A stretch of 64,000 nucleotides of DNA. It comes from Nitrospira sp. MA-1 (lineage in GTDB: Bacteria; Nitrospirota; Nitrospiria; Nitrospirales; UBA8639). The position numbers and the translations under genes were made by a program. Of the stretch, positions 63,570 through 64,000 are shown piece after piece (the first letter of the stretch is position 1; each line of letters starts with the position of its first letter). The stretch lies in the NCBI GenBank assembly GCA_032139905.1, contig JAQJDB010000007.1, positions 248,001 through 312,000 of the forward strand, given 5' to 3'. The notes under the pieces are model-generated. The model saw only the letters and a program-made list of their open reading frames with translations. It was not told the DNA's origin and made no database searches.

Positions 63570-64000
63570 TTAATGAGTCGCATGCATTCGTTTCTCAAAA
63601 TATTCATCATACCGGTGCACAAAATCTTTGGATTCACCAAGGGGTAAATGGCACCCCCGGCAGGTCGTATAATCGACCTCCAAGCGATCGCCATTGGCAT
63701 TAAACGCTGAGTAAATCCAGTCGCCGTTTTTGAGATTCTCCGGAGCGCCTTTTCCCCATCCTGCTCCTTTTTGCATGACAAAAACCTTGGCCAATTCGGC
63801 TTTCACCAAATTTCCGTCTGCTCCTTTTTCCAAAGTTCCTTTGACATTTTTCTTGGCGTTGTAGATTGCCATCACCAATATGGATCCGTTGGTGAAGGCT
63901 TGACCTGGTTGGTTTCTGGCACTAATCGGGTTGACGTACAGGTCACGGACCGCATCGGGCTTTTGGACCCCTGATAAAAAGACGGGGAAGGATGTATAGT
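63570..64000 (-). CDS. Cytochrome P460 family protein, partial (5' end outside the window)
   Basis: The frame is open from the stop at 63570 to the window edge, about 143 codons. The visible part includes FLSGVQKPDAVRDLYVNPIS, GQAFTNGSILVMAIYNAKKN and VMQKGAGWGKG. It continues with GDWIYSAFNANGDRL and the haem motif CRGCHLP (CxxCH), ending KDFVHRYDEYFEKR. Cytochromes P460 are periplasmic haem proteins that oxidise hydroxylamine or detoxify NO-related compounds. The P460-type Lys cross-link cannot be assigned by eye; candidates are in NAKKN. It supports a nitrogen-cycling lifestyle. Confidence 0.88.
   Translation of the reverse strand, partial: YTSFPVFLSGVQKPDAVRDLYVNPISARNQPGQAFTNGSILVMAIYNAKKNVKGTLEKGADGNLVKAELAKVFVMQKGAGWGKGAPENLKNGDWIYSAFNANGDRLEVDYTTCRGCHLPLGESKDFVHRYDEYFEKRMHATH

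Overview
The window looks like a chromosomal segment of a Gram-negative, biofilm-competent bacterium, most plausibly of the Nitrospirota (Nitrospira-like). The clues are a cytochrome P460, an SmbP-type small metal-binding protein, many c-di-GMP parts, abundant TPR lipoproteins and the general gene style. This assignment rests on gene content read by eye, not on a search, and is tentative. No tRNA, rRNA or CRISPR array was seen.

Region 1 (1-14.8 kb) is a Tad/Flp pilus locus. A c-di-GMP-I (GEMM) riboswitch leads two flp pilin genes separated by a strong hairpin. Then comes an intact 1.3 kb IS3-family insertion sequence, then tadE with two in-frame amber codons and a frameshifted tadG, and about 1.1 kb with no convincing gene. 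The machinery follows intact and in order: tadV/cpaA, cpaB/rcpC, cpaC/rcpA, a small lipoprotein, tadZ/cpaE, tadA/cpaF, tadB, tadC and a tadD-like TPR lipoprotein. An intact tadG-tadE-tadE operon lies 28 kb further on (42.6-45.1 kb, minus strand) and may supply the function lost in the main locus.

Region 2 (15.4-24.2 kb) holds a multi-PAS hybrid histidine kinase and an HD-GYP protein in one minus-strand unit. Beside them are a TPR lipoprotein, a YihY-type membrane protein, a PhoD-like phosphatase and an unrecognised protein. A second, degenerate HD-GYP paralogue lies at 33-34.5 kb. The riboswitch and the HD-GYP proteins together suggest that c-di-GMP controls pilus production here.

Region 3 (24.2-32.6 kb) has a nested-hairpin intergenic element, a 1229-residue TIR-NB-ARC-WD40 protein with 14 blade units (a likely defence/STAND protein), and a putrescine-synthesis group. 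In that group are aguB, a palindromic repeat, an unusual in-frame fusion of a DUF559 endonuclease-like domain to agmatine deiminase, and a 3-hydroxyisobutyrate-dehydrogenase-family enzyme.

Region 4 (32.7-47.9 kb) is mixed. It includes a secreted Lon-like (S16) protein with a complete Ser-Lys dyad, a HAD phosphatase, a response regulator, an Slp lipoprotein, a membrane cytochrome c, a kinase-like fusion, the intact tadGEE operon, a TPR protein and SmbP.

Region 5 (48-60.2 kb, all minus strand) looks like a metal acquisition cluster: two TonB-dependent receptors, two PepSY membrane proteins, a TonB-like protein, a BNR-repeat protein with a Cys-rich motif, a TlpA-type thioredoxin and small Cys/His-containing proteins. 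Region 6 (60.2-64 kb) has two copies of a hairpin element, a secreted protein, a VKOR-thioredoxin fusion and a cytochrome P460 cut by the window edge.
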